DNA of 64,000 nucleotides from an uncultured Anaerolineae bacterium (GTDB lineage Bacteria > Chloroflexota > Anaerolineae > Aggregatilineales > Phototrophicaceae), in the NCBI GenBank assembly GCA_937944445.1, contig CALDYP010000038.1:46940-110939 (forward strand), in the 5' to 3' direction. Shown piece after piece: positions 39,642-48,878 of this stretch. The stretch's first letter is position 1. The number at the start of each line of letters is the position of its first letter. The notes under the pieces are model-generated. The model worked only from the letters and a program-made list of their open reading frames with translations. It was not told the origin of the DNA and made no database searches. The translations under genes and the position numbers were made by a program.

Positions 39642-41077
39642 TGCCCTGCGCCTCCTGCGGATTCACCCGCCTTCATAAATGCTTCCAATATCTTATAATA
39701 CCCCGTGCAGCGGCATAAGTTGCCGCTGATGCTCTGTTCGATCTGCTCGCGCGTTGGCGATGGATGCTCCTCCAAGAGCTTTGCGCCGGCCATCAGCAGT
39801 CCGGGGGTGCAAAAGCCGCACTGCACCGCGCCACTCGCCACAAACGCCTCTTGCAGCGGGTGCAGTTGATCGCCCGCCGCCAACCCCTCCACCGTCACGA
39901 TGTCTGCGCCGTGGGCGCGGGGCGCAGCCACCATGCAGGCCATCACCGCCGCCCCGTCGAGGAACACTGTGCACGCGCCGCATTCGCCCTCGCCGCAGCC
40001 CTCTTTCGTGCCCTTCAGCCCGACATCATCGCGCAGCCAGTCGAGCAGCGTCTTGTGCGCGCCGCTCGCCACGCTGACCCGCTGGCCGTTGATCGTCGCC
40101 TCGATGGGCAGCCCGCTGCCGTTGTGAACGGTCGTCGCGGCGCTGCGTTCGACGCGCGCTTCACGCTCGCCCCAAAGCTGCGCCGGCCGCTCTGGCAGCG
40201 TCGGGATCGCGTCATCTCGAATTTGGCGCAGCGCCCGCGCCACCAACACCTTGACCATCTCTGCGCGATACTCCGCGGTGCTGCGCACGTCGGTGATGGG
40301 CGTCGGCGTGGCGGCAGCGATGCGCGCGGCGCTGCGGATCACTTCATCGCTGAGCGGTTGACCCACCAGCGCGGCCTCTGCGCCCGGAACGCGAATCACC
40401 GTCGGTGCGACGCTGCCCAGCGCGAGCGCTGCGCGCGTGACCATCCCATCCTCCACGCGCACCACCGCCGCCACGTTGTTCACGCTGATGGCTTGTGCCC
40501 GCCGCAGCCCCAGCTTGATGAACGTGCCGCGCTCGGTCTCCGCCAGCAGCGGGAAGTGAATCGCCGTCAGCATCTCATCGGGGCGCATCACCGTTTGGCG
40601 CAGCCCCGTGTAGAAGGCGCTGAGCGGCACGGTTCGTTCCCCGTCGAGCGACGCCAGCACCACCTCCGCGCCCAGCACAAGCAGCGGCGTGATCGTGTCG
40701 TTGGCGCTGCTGGCGGTGATGAGGTTGCCCGCAATCGTCGCGCGGTTGCGGATTTGCGGCGCGCCCACCTCCCAAGCGGCCTGCGCCAACGGCAGCGCCC
40801 GCTGACGGATCAAGGGGTGCGCCACCACATGATTATGGGTGACGAGCGGCCCCAAGCGCAGCGTATCCCCCTCGCGCGTGATCGCGTCTAGCCCTGCGAT
40901 CCGCGTGATGTCGATCAGGACGTGCACGTCCGGGCGTTTGCCGCGTTCCATCTCTAGCAGCAAATCCGTGCCACCCGCGATGACGCGCGCCGCCCCCTGA
41001 TGTTCGGCTAGCAGCGTCAAAACGTCTTCCACACTCCCAGCGGTGATATACTTCTGCCACATACCCCACTTACTCAC
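39638..41077 (-). CDS. fused FAD-binding and [2Fe-2S] subunit of the molybdenum hydroxylase
   Basis: A 479-residue fusion. Residues 1-175 form the FAD-binding fold (VIAGGTDLLLEM at 32-43, TIAGNLITASSANDTIT at 114-130), and about 180-290 are the CO-dehydrogenase flavoprotein C-terminal domain. From about 320 to the end lies the ferredoxin-like part, with eight conserved cysteines: C361, C366, C369 and C381, then C420, C423, C455 and C457. The domain order is FAD first, iron-sulfur last, the reverse of eukaryotic xanthine dehydrogenase. The GTG start overlaps the upstream stop. An internal ATG (MWQKY) is an alternative start. Confidence 0.92.
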   Translation of the reverse strand: MSKWGMWQKYITAGSVEDVLTLLAEHQGAARVIAGGTDLLLEMERGKRPDVHVLIDITRIAGLDAITREGDTLRLGPLVTHNHVVAHPLIRQRALPLAQAAWEVGAPQIRNRATIAGNLITASSANDTITPLLVLGAEVVLASLDGERTVPLSAFYTGLRQTVMRPDEMLTAIHFPLLAETERGTFIKLGLRRAQAISVNNVAAVVRVEDGMVTRAALALGSVAPTVIRVPGAEAALVGQPLSDEVIRSAARIAAATPTPITDVRSTAEYRAEMVKVLVARALRQIRDDAIPTLPERPAQLWGEREARVERSAATTVHNGSGLPIEATINGQRVSVASGAHKTLLDWLRDDVGLKGTKEGCGEGECGACTVFLDGAAVMACMVAAPRAHGADIVTVEGLAAGDQLHPLQEAFVASGAVQCGFCTPGLLMAGAKLLEEHPSPTREQIEQSISGNLCRCTGYYKILEAFMKAGESAGGAGQ

Positions 41078-41688
41078 TCTACAGGCTCAACGGTCAACAC
41101 ATAGTATGGGTTAATATTCAAAATTCGCGTGTGTTTGTACTGCGTGTCAACGACTTTGCGCCGATCCCACGTGTGGACGTGCCCATGAATCATATAACGC
41201 GGGCGATACCATGCTAGGAAGTCGAGAAACGCATCAAAGCCTTGATGCGGCAGATCCTCCGCGTCGTGGATGCCTTTGGGCGGCGAGTGGGTGACGAACA
41301 CATCGACCCCGTAACCGCGTCTCCATCGATTATAGCGTAAGCGCGGCGCAAGTTGTAAAACTTTCATCCGCATCTCGTTTTGCGTGTACTGAATCGGGCC
41401 GCCGTTGTATTGAATGCTGCCTTCCAGCCCGATGAAGCTCACGCCTTTGTACTCGAACAAGTTGTTGTGCAGGTCGATCCCGCCGGGCGGCTCCGTCGCA
41501 TACATCTCGTCGTGGTTGCCGCGCACGTACAGCAGCGGCTTACCGAGGATCGACGAGATGTAGTCCAGATACGCTGCTGGCATGTCGCCGCAGCTTACAA
41601 TCAGTTCAACATCGCTGTAACGCCGTCGCAGGTTCGAAGCGCTTTCCAGTTGGGGCATGACCGTATCGCTCACACACAGCAGCTTCAC
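41074..41688 (-). CDS. metallophosphoesterase (YfcE/calcineurin-like)
   Basis: A 204-residue calcineurin-like phosphoesterase. Metal-binding motifs are CVSDTVMP (the usual D-x-H is D-x-V here), VSCGDM, VRGNHDEMY and the terminal THSPPKG and IHGHVH pattern. The D-x-H first motif is degenerate, so activity may be altered. The GTG start overlaps the xdhC stop by 4 nt, and the gene end overlaps the FAD/FeS start, placing it inside the Mo-hydroxylase operon. Such proteins are phosphodiesterases or nucleotidases; the substrate is unknown. Confidence 0.85.
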   Translation of the reverse strand: MKLLCVSDTVMPQLESASNLRRRYSDVELIVSCGDMPAAYLDYISSILGKPLLYVRGNHDEMYATEPPGGIDLHNNLFEYKGVSFIGLEGSIQYNGGPIQYTQNEMRMKVLQLAPRLRYNRWRRGYGVDVFVTHSPPKGIHDAEDLPHQGFDAFLDFLAWYRPRYMIHGHVHTWDRRKVVDTQYKHTRILNINPYYVLTVEPVE

Positions 41689-42518
41689 GTGCCCGCCGCC
41701 CCCTGCTCCAGCGACGGATCCCAGCGCATCGGCTGGCCATCGCCGCCGCGCCGCACCTGCACGATCTCCGCTAGGATGCTAATGGCGATCTCGCGCGGCG
41801 TCTCCGCGCCGATCTCCAGCCCAATCGGGGAACGCACCCGCTGCAGCTGCGCCTCGCTGACGCCTTGCTCTAACAGCGCTTTGCGCGTCAGCGCCCAGCG
41901 GCGGCGGCTGCCGATCAGCCCGATGTAGGCCGCGTCCGTCGCCAGCAAAGCCGGGATCAACCCCAAGTCGACCGGCAGCCCGCGCGTCACCGCGCACACG
42001 TAGCTCGTGCGGCCCAGCGCGATGCGCTGTGGCAGCTCATGCCCAGCGCAGACGATGTAGCGGTTCAGACCGGGGACGAGCTGCGGCGTGGCGAACTCCG
42101 GACGGTCATCGGTCAGCACGACGTAGAAGCCCATCCACTTGCCCAACTCAGCTAGCGCCTGCCCCACGTGCCCGCCGCCGACCACGATCAACTGTGGCGC
42201 GGTCTGCACCGGCTCGATGAAGATCTGCGCCGATCCGCCGCACACGCCCGGGTCGCCATCGTCGAGGCTGTTGAGCACAAACGTCTCTGTGCGGGCGCTG
42301 CCGCTGTGGATGACCTCGCGCGCTGCCGCGATGACGCGCGCCTCCATCGCGCCGCCGCCCACCGTCCCGACGATGCGGCCATCGCTGTAAACCAACATCT
42401 TTGACCCCGCATGACGCGGCATCGACCCCTGTGTAGCGATTACCGTCGCCAGCGCGGCCTCTGTGCCATCTGCGCTGGCCTGCGCCAAAGCAGCATACAC
42501 CGCTGCCATGTCATCCAT
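41685..42518 (-). CDS. XdhC/CoxI-family molybdenum-hydroxylase maturation factor
   Basis: A 277-residue accessory protein. The N-terminal XdhC domain (VIATQGSMPRHAGSKMLV, GTVGGGAMEARV) is followed by a Rossmann domain (LIVVGGGHVGQALAELG, IGLIGSRRRW). In this family XdhC binds molybdenum cofactor, sulfurates it with a cysteine desulfurase and loads it into the hydroxylase. It overlaps the GT-C gene by 8 nt and the metallophosphoesterase gene by 4 nt. Its presence supports a sulfurated Mo centre. Strong family match; details of partner enzymes are inferred. Confidence 0.92.
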   Translation of the reverse strand: MDDMAAVYAALAQASADGTEAALATVIATQGSMPRHAGSKMLVYSDGRIVGTVGGGAMEARVIAAAREVIHSGSARTETFVLNSLDDGDPGVCGGSAQIFIEPVQTAPQLIVVGGGHVGQALAELGKWMGFYVVLTDDRPEFATPQLVPGLNRYIVCAGHELPQRIALGRTSYVCAVTRGLPVDLGLIPALLATDAAYIGLIGSRRRWALTRKALLEQGVSEAQLQRVRSPIGLEIGAETPREIAISILAEIVQVRRGGDGQPMRWDPSLEQGAAGT

Positions 42519-44916
42519 CTCTTACCGTCCACTGCACCACTATCAGCCGTTGATCGCGCACTGCCAGCGCCTCAGCCTGCGCCGGCACGCGCTCACCCGA
42601 CCACGCATCATAGAAGCCGACCGCCAGCGCGTACTCGCCCGTCGGCAGATCGTCGAAGTTGAGCGAAATTGTAGCGGAAAGCTCGCCGCGTAACCAATTG
42701 CCCAGCGGCAGCCCCAGCAGATAGCCGTCCCATTGGGCAATGGGCGGCTGGTCTAGGTCAGCGTAGATGTGGGCGAAGAAGCGCGCATCGCGCGGCAGCG
42801 GGGCAAGCGCCTGCCACTTCAACGTGAGTTGGCCGCTGGACTCGTCAAACGCCGCCGCGAGCAGCCGCGCCTCGTCTGCGCCGAAGGTGGCCAGCGCGTC
42901 GCCCGATTCGTCAGGCGGCGCTCCCAGCGCGTATACGAAGTGGCTGGCGGGCGCGTACTCGCCGCTCTCCAGCGCCGCTGAGGTCTCAATCAGCAGCGTC
43001 TCAGCGCCCATCAGCGGCGTGGCGAATTCCTGCCAGAAGCCGGGCGCTTCCACCAGCACGCGCTCAGCGGTCAGCTGGCCGTTGACGCGGATCGTCAGCA
43101 GGCCGCGCCCTGCCGCGTGAACGCGCGTCACCAGCAGCAGCGGCTCGCCCTCAACAGCGTGGATCGTAAAGCGCTCGCCACCAGTCAAGCGCCGCACGCC
43201 GTCGATCAAGACGACGTCCTCGCCCAGCAGCGGCTGTTGGAGCACGTCGGTGAGGAAGCCCGCCTGCGGCGCGCCGTGCCACGTGTAGCCTACCGCCTGT
43301 TCTGAAGCTAACTCCGCCACGTTGACCCACGTCAGCAGGGCATCGCCGCCGCTCACGCCGTAAGCCGCCATCCCCGCCGAGGCCGCCCCAGCGCGCCGCG
43401 TCACCGCTGAGGCCGCATAGTTCGGCTGCGCGATGTGCTGGACGGGCGCAGCTAGCGCGACGTTGGCCGCTTGATCGACTACGACGGGAAAGCTCGCCAG
43501 CGGCTGATCGAGCAGCAGCGTTCCCTCCAAGCGCGCGAGGCCGTACCCGTGGCCTGCCCCGTAACTTGCGACGAACGGCGGCTGCTCGCGCAGCAGCAGC
43601 TCCGCCACGCTGCCCACGCCGTTCCGCCAGTAGCTGGCCGCGCCGGGGGTGGTCAGCCCCACCATGTCGAGCGTGGCGCGTTCCCCCACGTAGCGCATCA
43701 GCCCCACGTCGTGCACCGCCACCCGCGCATCCGCGGGGGTGTTCGCGCGCAGCCACTCCGCCATCGCCAGCGGCTGCTGTGCCACGTAGCTTAGGTTCAG
43801 GGCTTGATAGCGCGCAAACGTCACCGACGCTGCCAGTTGCAGCGCGAGCAGCCCCACGCCCAGCCCAACGCGCGGCCAGCGCGGCAGCGCTTGCAGCAGC
43901 GCCAGCGCCAGCGCCAACAGCAGCACCAGCAGGGGCATATGATAGCGCTGGAAGTGCCAAAAGGCGTTGTCTAAGGTGCTGATCGCCAACGACACGCCCA
44001 GCAGCCAGCCCGCGATCAACAAGGCCACCCGCCGCTGCTGCCGCCACAGCGCCGCCAAGCCCAAGGCCCCCAACAGCCCAATCGGCAGGCCGGTCGTCGC
44101 GCCGGTCAGCGCCTCTTGCCACACGCGCAGCCAATTCTCTGCCACGCGCGCAGCGATCACCGCAGCGTCTGCGGGCAGCATGGCGAGGATCGACTTGCTC
44201 TGGTTGCCCGTCGCGTTGACGCTGCCCGTTACCAGCAGGTTGACCAGCGGCTGCACCCCGCACGCCAACAGCGGCAGCGCCATCCACACTCGATCACGCC
44301 AGCCAGCCCCTCGGCCATCGAACGCCAGCGCCAGCAGCGCCGCCAGCGCCGCCATTGCGCTGCCTTCCGGGCGCATCAGCGCCAGCAGGCTGCCCCACAG
44401 CGCGAACGCCGTCCAGCGCCGCGCGCTGAACGCCCACAGCGCCCACACGACAGCTAGCATGACGAGGCCGGTCTCCATCCCGCTGTTGAAGTGCCACGCG
44501 AACACGCCGCCCGTCAGCAGCAGCGCGCCCAGCCCGCGCAGCCCCAGATCGACGCCCCAAACCGCCCCCAAACGCCACAGTCCGATCAGCGCCCCCGCCA
44601 GCGCCCCCCAGCCGACGATCACCGCCCACTCGCCCAGCGCGCGCCCAGTGAACCCTAACGCATACCCTGCCGCCAGCACGTAGGGGTACAAGAAGCTGGT
44701 CGCGCCGCTGGTGGCTGGCTCGCTTGGGTTGTAGACGTAGGGCTGCCCTGACGCAAGCTGCCGCGCGTACTGGAAGTGGATGTAGACATCGTCGAGCGGC
44801 ATGAGCATCTCCCCGCCGCCGACCGCGCGCCCCAGCACGACGCTCAGCAGCGCGCCCAACGTGCACCACGCCACCAGCGCCCCCCACAGCAGACGGTTAC
44901 GGCGCGCCGCGCTCAT
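42511..44916 (-). CDS. GT-C fold membrane glycosyltransferase-like protein
   Basis: An 801-residue integral membrane protein. About ten hydrophobic segments fill residues 10-410. The first extracytoplasmic loop reads PLDDVYIHFQYARQLASG, with DD acidic residues, then YNPSEPATSGATSFLYPY; this is the pattern of GT-C glycosyltransferases that use polyprenyl-phosphate sugars. From about 410 onward a large soluble extracytoplasmic domain follows, ending in beta-rich sequence. It overlaps the LLM oxidoreductase gene by 4 nt (ATGA) and xdhC by 8 nt. The donor, acceptor and link to the flanking F420 and Mo genes are unknown. Confidence 0.78.
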   Translation of the reverse strand: MSAARRNRLLWGALVAWCTLGALLSVVLGRAVGGGEMLMPLDDVYIHFQYARQLASGQPYVYNPSEPATSGATSFLYPYVLAAGYALGFTGRALGEWAVIVGWGALAGALIGLWRLGAVWGVDLGLRGLGALLLTGGVFAWHFNSGMETGLVMLAVVWALWAFSARRWTAFALWGSLLALMRPEGSAMAALAALLALAFDGRGAGWRDRVWMALPLLACGVQPLVNLLVTGSVNATGNQSKSILAMLPADAAVIAARVAENWLRVWQEALTGATTGLPIGLLGALGLAALWRQQRRVALLIAGWLLGVSLAISTLDNAFWHFQRYHMPLLVLLLALALALLQALPRWPRVGLGVGLLALQLAASVTFARYQALNLSYVAQQPLAMAEWLRANTPADARVAVHDVGLMRYVGERATLDMVGLTTPGAASYWRNGVGSVAELLLREQPPFVASYGAGHGYGLARLEGTLLLDQPLASFPVVVDQAANVALAAPVQHIAQPNYAASAVTRRAGAASAGMAAYGVSGGDALLTWVNVAELASEQAVGYTWHGAPQAGFLTDVLQQPLLGEDVVLIDGVRRLTGGERFTIHAVEGEPLLLVTRVHAAGRGLLTIRVNGQLTAERVLVEAPGFWQEFATPLMGAETLLIETSAALESGEYAPASHFVYALGAPPDESGDALATFGADEARLLAAAFDESSGQLTLKWQALAPLPRDARFFAHIYADLDQPPIAQWDGYLLGLPLGNWLRGELSATISLNFDDLPTGEYALAVGFYDAWSGERVPAQAEALAVRDQRLIVVQWTVRDG

Positions 44917-45953
44917 GCGCCGCCCTCGTTCCAGCCGCGCAGGAAGCCCTCACGGTAGCCCTGCGAGAAGGCGTCCACCACCGGGCGCGCGTCCGCGTTG
45001 AGCGGCACGAGCACCGGCAGCGTCGCCCCCGCCGCTACGTAATCGCGCACGCGCTGGCGCACCTGCGCCTCCGTTCCGAACGCCACCACCTGCCGCACCA
45101 AGTCGGGCGTCAGCAGCTTGTAGGCCGCCTCGGGCAGTTCGCCGAGGCCGACCTGCGACCACTGCTGGCACTCAGCCAACACTTCTTGCGGGAAGCCGTT
45201 GGCGCGCATCCAATCCGGGCGCTGGAGCACCGCTTGCAGCACAGCCTGCTGCGCCCGCTGGAAGGCCGCCGCCTCGCTGTCGCGCTCGGTCTGCACGCTG
45301 CACAAGATCAACTGCGCCACTTCAAACCGCGTGGAATCGCGCCGCGCCTTGCGCAGCCCGACGCCGGCTTCTTCTGCGGCGTGAGCGGTGTAAGCCGGGG
45401 TCACCATTGCGTTGAGCAGGATTCCATCGGCAATCTCGCCCGCCAGCGCGTGAAACGCCCCCGTCCCCGCCAGCAAGAACGACACCGCGCGCGCTTCAGG
45501 CCGCTCGCACGGCTGCGCCTGCACATCAACGAGTTGGAGCGTCTCGCCGCCCATCGTGACGCGCTCCAGCGCGAGCAAGCGCCGCAGCGCCGAGAGCGCC
45601 TCGCGCATCGCCAGCAGCGGCTTAGGCCGCACCATGCCTGCGCGCGCTGCTTCTTGGTCGTTCCACGGCCCCAGCGCACAGCGCACGCGGCGCGGCGCAA
45701 GGTCGTCGAGCGTCATGAGCGCCGCGCTCAACGCCGCCAGCGAGCGCGTCGGCAGGTGAACCACCCCCGCCCCTAAACCGATGCGCCGCGTCGCGGGGGC
45801 ATAGCTGGCCATCGTCAAGAACGGGTCGCGGCTGAAGGCCACCTCCGCCTGCCAGACGCTGTCGATGCCGCGCGCCTCGGCATACTTCACCGCGCTCAGG
45901 CACTCCAGCAGCGTCCAGTGATGCGGCAGAAACAACCCGACCGCGTCACGCAT
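44913..45953 (-). CDS. LLM-class flavin/F420-dependent oxidoreductase
   Basis: A 346-residue TIM-barrel oxidoreductase of the luciferase-like group (MRDAVGLFLPHHWTL, RRIGLGAGVVHLPTRS, FLLAGTGAFHALAGEIADG). Members use FMN or F420. Because it is encoded directly after cofC and cofD, F420 use is the likelier choice, but this is contextual. The start at 45953 overlaps the cofC stop by 8 nt. An upstream in-frame extension inside cofC was rejected. The substrate is unknown. Confidence 0.85.
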   Translation of the reverse strand: MRDAVGLFLPHHWTLLECLSAVKYAEARGIDSVWQAEVAFSRDPFLTMASYAPATRRIGLGAGVVHLPTRSLAALSAALMTLDDLAPRRVRCALGPWNDQEAARAGMVRPKPLLAMREALSALRRLLALERVTMGGETLQLVDVQAQPCERPEARAVSFLLAGTGAFHALAGEIADGILLNAMVTPAYTAHAAEEAGVGLRKARRDSTRFEVAQLILCSVQTERDSEAAAFQRAQQAVLQAVLQRPDWMRANGFPQEVLAECQQWSQVGLGELPEAAYKLLTPDLVRQVVAFGTEAQVRQRVRDYVAAGATLPVLVPLNADARPVVDAFSQGYREGFLRGWNEGGA

Positions 45954-46593
45954 GGCGGCTGAGGCGGTCAAACTGCGGTAAGTCGGGCGCGCCTCCCAAC
46001 ACGACGCGCTGATGATACAGCGCGAGGTCGTCCAGCGTGTCGACGTCAAGCGCGAGCGTGTCACTTTCAACGATGTGGAGCGACAGCCCCGCCTCGCGCG
46101 CGCTGTGCACGTGGCGCTGGAAGCTGTTCAGGCCGTACTGAGGGTGGAACGGCAGCGGCAGCGGCGCAAGCAGCGCGTTCGTGCCGCTGTGTTCGGCATC
46201 TGGCGCAATGACTACGCTGGCAGGCGCTGCACAGTCGAGCAGCGTCATCACATCGCGCTCGGTGATGAACGGCAGGTCACCGGGCAGCATCAGCACTTGG
46301 GCCGCGCCCTGCTGTTCGAGCGCCGCCGCGCCCATGCGCAGCGCCGCGTTCAAGCCGCTCTGCGTCGGCTCGTGCAGGATTGCCGCGCCCATCGACTGAG
46401 CCAGCGCCAGCACATCCGCGTCACGGCTAATGACCAACGTCCCACATAGGCGGCGCTGCGAAACCACCACCCGCAGCACCTGTCGCAGCATAGCCGCCGC
46501 CAGCGCCGCCCGCTCTGGCTCGGTCAGCACCGCGCTCAGGCGCGTCTTAGCCTGTGAGAAGGGCTTCATCGGGATCATCGCCCACACGTTCAT
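45946..46593 (-). CDS. cofC: 2-phospho-L-lactate/phosphoenolpyruvate guanylyltransferase
   Basis: Activates 2-phospholactate or PEP with GTP in F420 synthesis. The 215 residues begin MNVWAMIPMKPFSQAKTRLS, typical for the CofC/FbiD family, and contain VLMLPGDLPFITERDV and GTNALLAPLPL. The ATG at 46593 overlaps the cofD stop by one base (TGATG); a TTG just upstream is less likely. It is followed by the LLM oxidoreductase. Whether it uses lactate or PEP cannot be seen, though the nearby nitroreductase favours PEP. Confidence 0.93.
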   Translation of the reverse strand: MNVWAMIPMKPFSQAKTRLSAVLTEPERAALAAAMLRQVLRVVVSQRRLCGTLVISRDADVLALAQSMGAAILHEPTQSGLNAALRMGAAALEQQGAAQVLMLPGDLPFITERDVMTLLDCAAPASVVIAPDAEHSGTNALLAPLPLPFHPQYGLNSFQRHVHSAREAGLSLHIVESDTLALDVDTLDDLALYHQRVVLGGAPDLPQFDRLSRHA

Positions 46594-47519
46594 CAAACCA
46601 TCTCACTCAACGCCAGCACCTCGCGTGCAAGGCGAACTTTGCTCGCTTCATCTGTCATAATCGTGTCCAGCGCCACCAAGCGCGGCGCGTCCAGCTCGCG
46701 CAGCGGGTCGCGCTTATCATACACAAACACCCTTACAAAATCCGCGTAGAACCGCGCGACGGACGCATAGCTGACCTCATAGCCCATCTCGGCCATCATT
46801 TTGGCGGCTGGCCCCTTGATCGCCCGTCCTTCCACAATCGGCGTCACAGCGATTGACGGCGCGGCAGACTGCGCGATCGCCGCGCGCATGCCGGGCACGT
46901 GCAGCATCGGCATGATCGACAGCCACGGGTTAGACGGCGCGAACACGATCAAATCAGCCGTGTGCAGCGCCTGCGCAACCTGTGGCGTCACTGCGGCCTG
47001 CTCTGCGCCCTCATAACGCACATCAAGCACCGTCGGCTGGCAGCGGTGGCGCACGAAGTACTCTTGAAAGTCCAACCAGCCGTGTTCCCGCGTCTGCACG
47101 CGCGTCTCAACGAATTGATCGCTCATCGGCAGCACGCGGCAGGTGACGCCCTGCGCCTGCGCCAAGTGCGCGGCGATCTGCGTCAGGGTGTGGCCGCGGC
47201 GCAGCATCTCCGTCCGCAGCAGGTGGGTGGCGATGTCGCGGTCTTTGATGTTGAACCACGGCGTTTCGCCCAGCGCGCGCAGCGCGTCGAGCGTCACGGT
47301 CGTATCCCCCGCAATGCCCCACCCGTTGACCGGGTCAACTCGCCCCGCCAGCGTGTAGAGCACCGTGTCTGTGTCCGGGCAGACGCGCAAGCCGTAGTGC
47401 CAGAAGTCATCGCCGGTGTTGACGACAATCGTCAGCGCGTCTGGCGGCAGCACGCGATACATCCCCAGCGCGAGTTTGGCCCCCCCCACCCCGCCAACGA
47501 ACAACACCACGCGCTTCAT
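46593..47519 (-). CDS. cofD: 2-phospho-L-lactate transferase (F420-0 synthesis)
   Basis: Transfers the phospholactyl or phosphoenolpyruvyl group to FO. The 308 residues start MKRVVLFVGGVGGAKLALG and include NTGDDFWHYGLRVCPDTDTVLYTLAG, both conserved in CofD/FbiA. The start at 47519 follows from overlap with the nitroreductase stop; a longer in-frame extension into that gene is not supported by family length. It lies between the nitroreductase gene and cofC, with 1-4-nt overlaps on each side. Confidence 0.94.
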   Translation of the reverse strand: MKRVVLFVGGVGGAKLALGMYRVLPPDALTIVVNTGDDFWHYGLRVCPDTDTVLYTLAGRVDPVNGWGIAGDTTVTLDALRALGETPWFNIKDRDIATHLLRTEMLRRGHTLTQIAAHLAQAQGVTCRVLPMSDQFVETRVQTREHGWLDFQEYFVRHRCQPTVLDVRYEGAEQAAVTPQVAQALHTADLIVFAPSNPWLSIMPMLHVPGMRAAIAQSAAPSIAVTPIVEGRAIKGPAAKMMAEMGYEVSYASVARFYADFVRVFVYDKRDPLRELDAPRLVALDTIMTDEASKVRLAREVLALSEMV

Positions 47520-48112
47520 CGCCACACCACCTTGTCTGTCATCGGCTGGCGCGTCTTGTCGCGCGTCTGCGCCGGGTATCCTAACGTGATTAAACCCTGC
47601 GGCTGCCAGTCCGTCGGCAGGTCGAGCGCGGCCTGCACCACGTCCGGGCAGAACAGCGGCGCGCACATCCAGCACGCGCCGAGGCCGTGGGCGTGCGCGG
47701 CCAGCAGCAGGTTTTGCCCAGCCATCGCCACGCTCTGCACAGCCATCGTCCACTCGTGCTGCTGCCGCCGCACGTCGGGGTACGTGTCCATGTCCGCCAT
47801 CGTCAAGCACAGCACGATCACCGCCGGCGCAGATGTCAACCGCTCATACGAACGCGCGACGTCCGCCGCGACGACGTCTGGCGGCGCGCCATCACGCTCC
47901 AAGTCTGATCGCAGCCGCGCGCCCATCGCCAGCGCGAGCCGCTCCCGACTCGCCCCGCGCACCACAGCGAAGCGCCACGGCTGCCGATTGTGCGCCGAGG
48001 GCGCCCAAATGGCCGCCTCTAGCAGCATCTCAAGCGTTGACTGAGGAACCTCGCGCGGCTCATAACGTCGAATCGAGCGACGACCGCGCGCCAAACTCAA
48101 AAAATCGTCCAT
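47516..48112 (-). CDS. FbiB-C-like nitroreductase (probable dehydro-F420 reductase)
   Basis: A 198-residue FMN-dependent nitroreductase-fold protein. Its N-terminal FMN-binding signature is GRRSIRRYEPREV, followed by APSAHNRQPWRF and a conserved C-terminal LITLGYPA. In Actinobacteria this domain is fused to CofE as FbiB and reduces dehydro-F420-0. Here the two are separate genes 4 nt apart, with cofD overlapping the end. The role as a dehydro-F420 reductase is inferred from this split arrangement. The start at 48112 (MDDFLSLARG) avoids overlap with cofE. Confidence 0.86.
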   Translation of the reverse strand: MDDFLSLARGRRSIRRYEPREVPQSTLEMLLEAAIWAPSAHNRQPWRFAVVRGASRERLALAMGARLRSDLERDGAPPDVVAADVARSYERLTSAPAVIVLCLTMADMDTYPDVRRQQHEWTMAVQSVAMAGQNLLLAAHAHGLGACWMCAPLFCPDVVQAALDLPTDWQPQGLITLGYPAQTRDKTRQPMTDKVVWR

Positions 48113-48116
48113 GATC

Positions 48117-48878
48117 CTAGCGATACAAGTCTTTCTCTGGTGGGCGGTTGAGGTCAGCGGCGCGCCCTTCGCCACGGGGGAAGTTCAGCCCGCGCAGGAC
48201 GACCACCGGGTAGCCTTCATCGGCTTCCCCGCACAACAAATGCGCCGCCGACGCGACCAGATCGGCGTAGCCCTGCTGCGCGATGAGCATCGCACGCCCG
48301 AACAAGTCGGGACGGCCTCGCAAGTCCACCAGCGCCTGCATGCCGCTCACCCCGATGGCCACGCCCACGTTGCCAAAGCGAAACGGCCGCCCGTGCGTGT
48401 CGCTGATGACCACCGCCACCTCGCAGCCGGTCAGCATTTTCAACTGCGCGCGCAGCGCGTCCGCGCTGGCGTCTGGGTCGAGCGGCAGCAGCAGCACCCG
48501 CTCATCGCTGTGTTCGACGTTGCTCTGGTCGATGCCGGCGTTGGCGCTCACGAAGCCCAGCCGATGCTCTGTCACCAACACGCCGAAGGCCGCCCGCGAG
48601 ACGCCGCGGCTCTCGTCCAAGATGAGCTGCACCACGCGCGGGTCTTTGCCGCTGATCTGTGCGAAGTGTTCGGCTTCAGCGCTCACCTGCACATCGGCCA
48701 AGCGCGCATAGCGCCCCTCGGCCTTGCTCACCACTTTCGACGAGACGACCACCACATCCCCATCTGCCAGCGGCGCATGAGCCGCCGCCGCTTGGGCGAT
48801 CCACTCCGCGAGCGAATCGCCCACGTCGATCAACGGGATGCCGGGCAGCGCAAACGCCGTGAAGGACGGCGCGTTCAC
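48117..48878 (-). CDS. cofE: coenzyme F420-0:L-glutamate ligase
   Basis: Adds glutamate residues to F420-0 using GTP. The 253 residues include IPLIDVGDSLAEWI, DVVVVSSKVVSKAEGR, LILDESRGVSRAAFG and VVISDTHGRPFRFGNVGVAIG, all family signatures. The GTG start overlaps the npdG stop by 4 nt. It precedes the separate nitroreductase gene, so it is a stand-alone CofE and not a two-domain FbiB. Identification is secure. Confidence 0.94.
   Translation of the reverse strand: MNAPSFTAFALPGIPLIDVGDSLAEWIAQAAAAHAPLADGDVVVVSSKVVSKAEGRYARLADVQVSAEAEHFAQISGKDPRVVQLILDESRGVSRAAFGVLVTEHRLGFVSANAGIDQSNVEHSDERVLLLPLDPDASADALRAQLKMLTGCEVAVVISDTHGRPFRFGNVGVAIGVSGMQALVDLRGRPDLFGRAMLIAQQGYADLVASAAHLLCGEADEGYPVVVLRGLNFPRGEGRAADLNRPPEKDLYR

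Noticed and set aside
45954..46070. N-terminal extension of the LLM oxidoreductase into cofC
   Set aside because: It overlaps cofC and is low in family similarity; the LLM fold begins at MRDAVGLF.
47520..47810. N-terminal extension of cofD into the nitroreductase gene
   Set aside because: The extension is Arg/Pro/Ala-rich, overlaps a real gene, and CofD homologues begin at MKRVVLFVGG.
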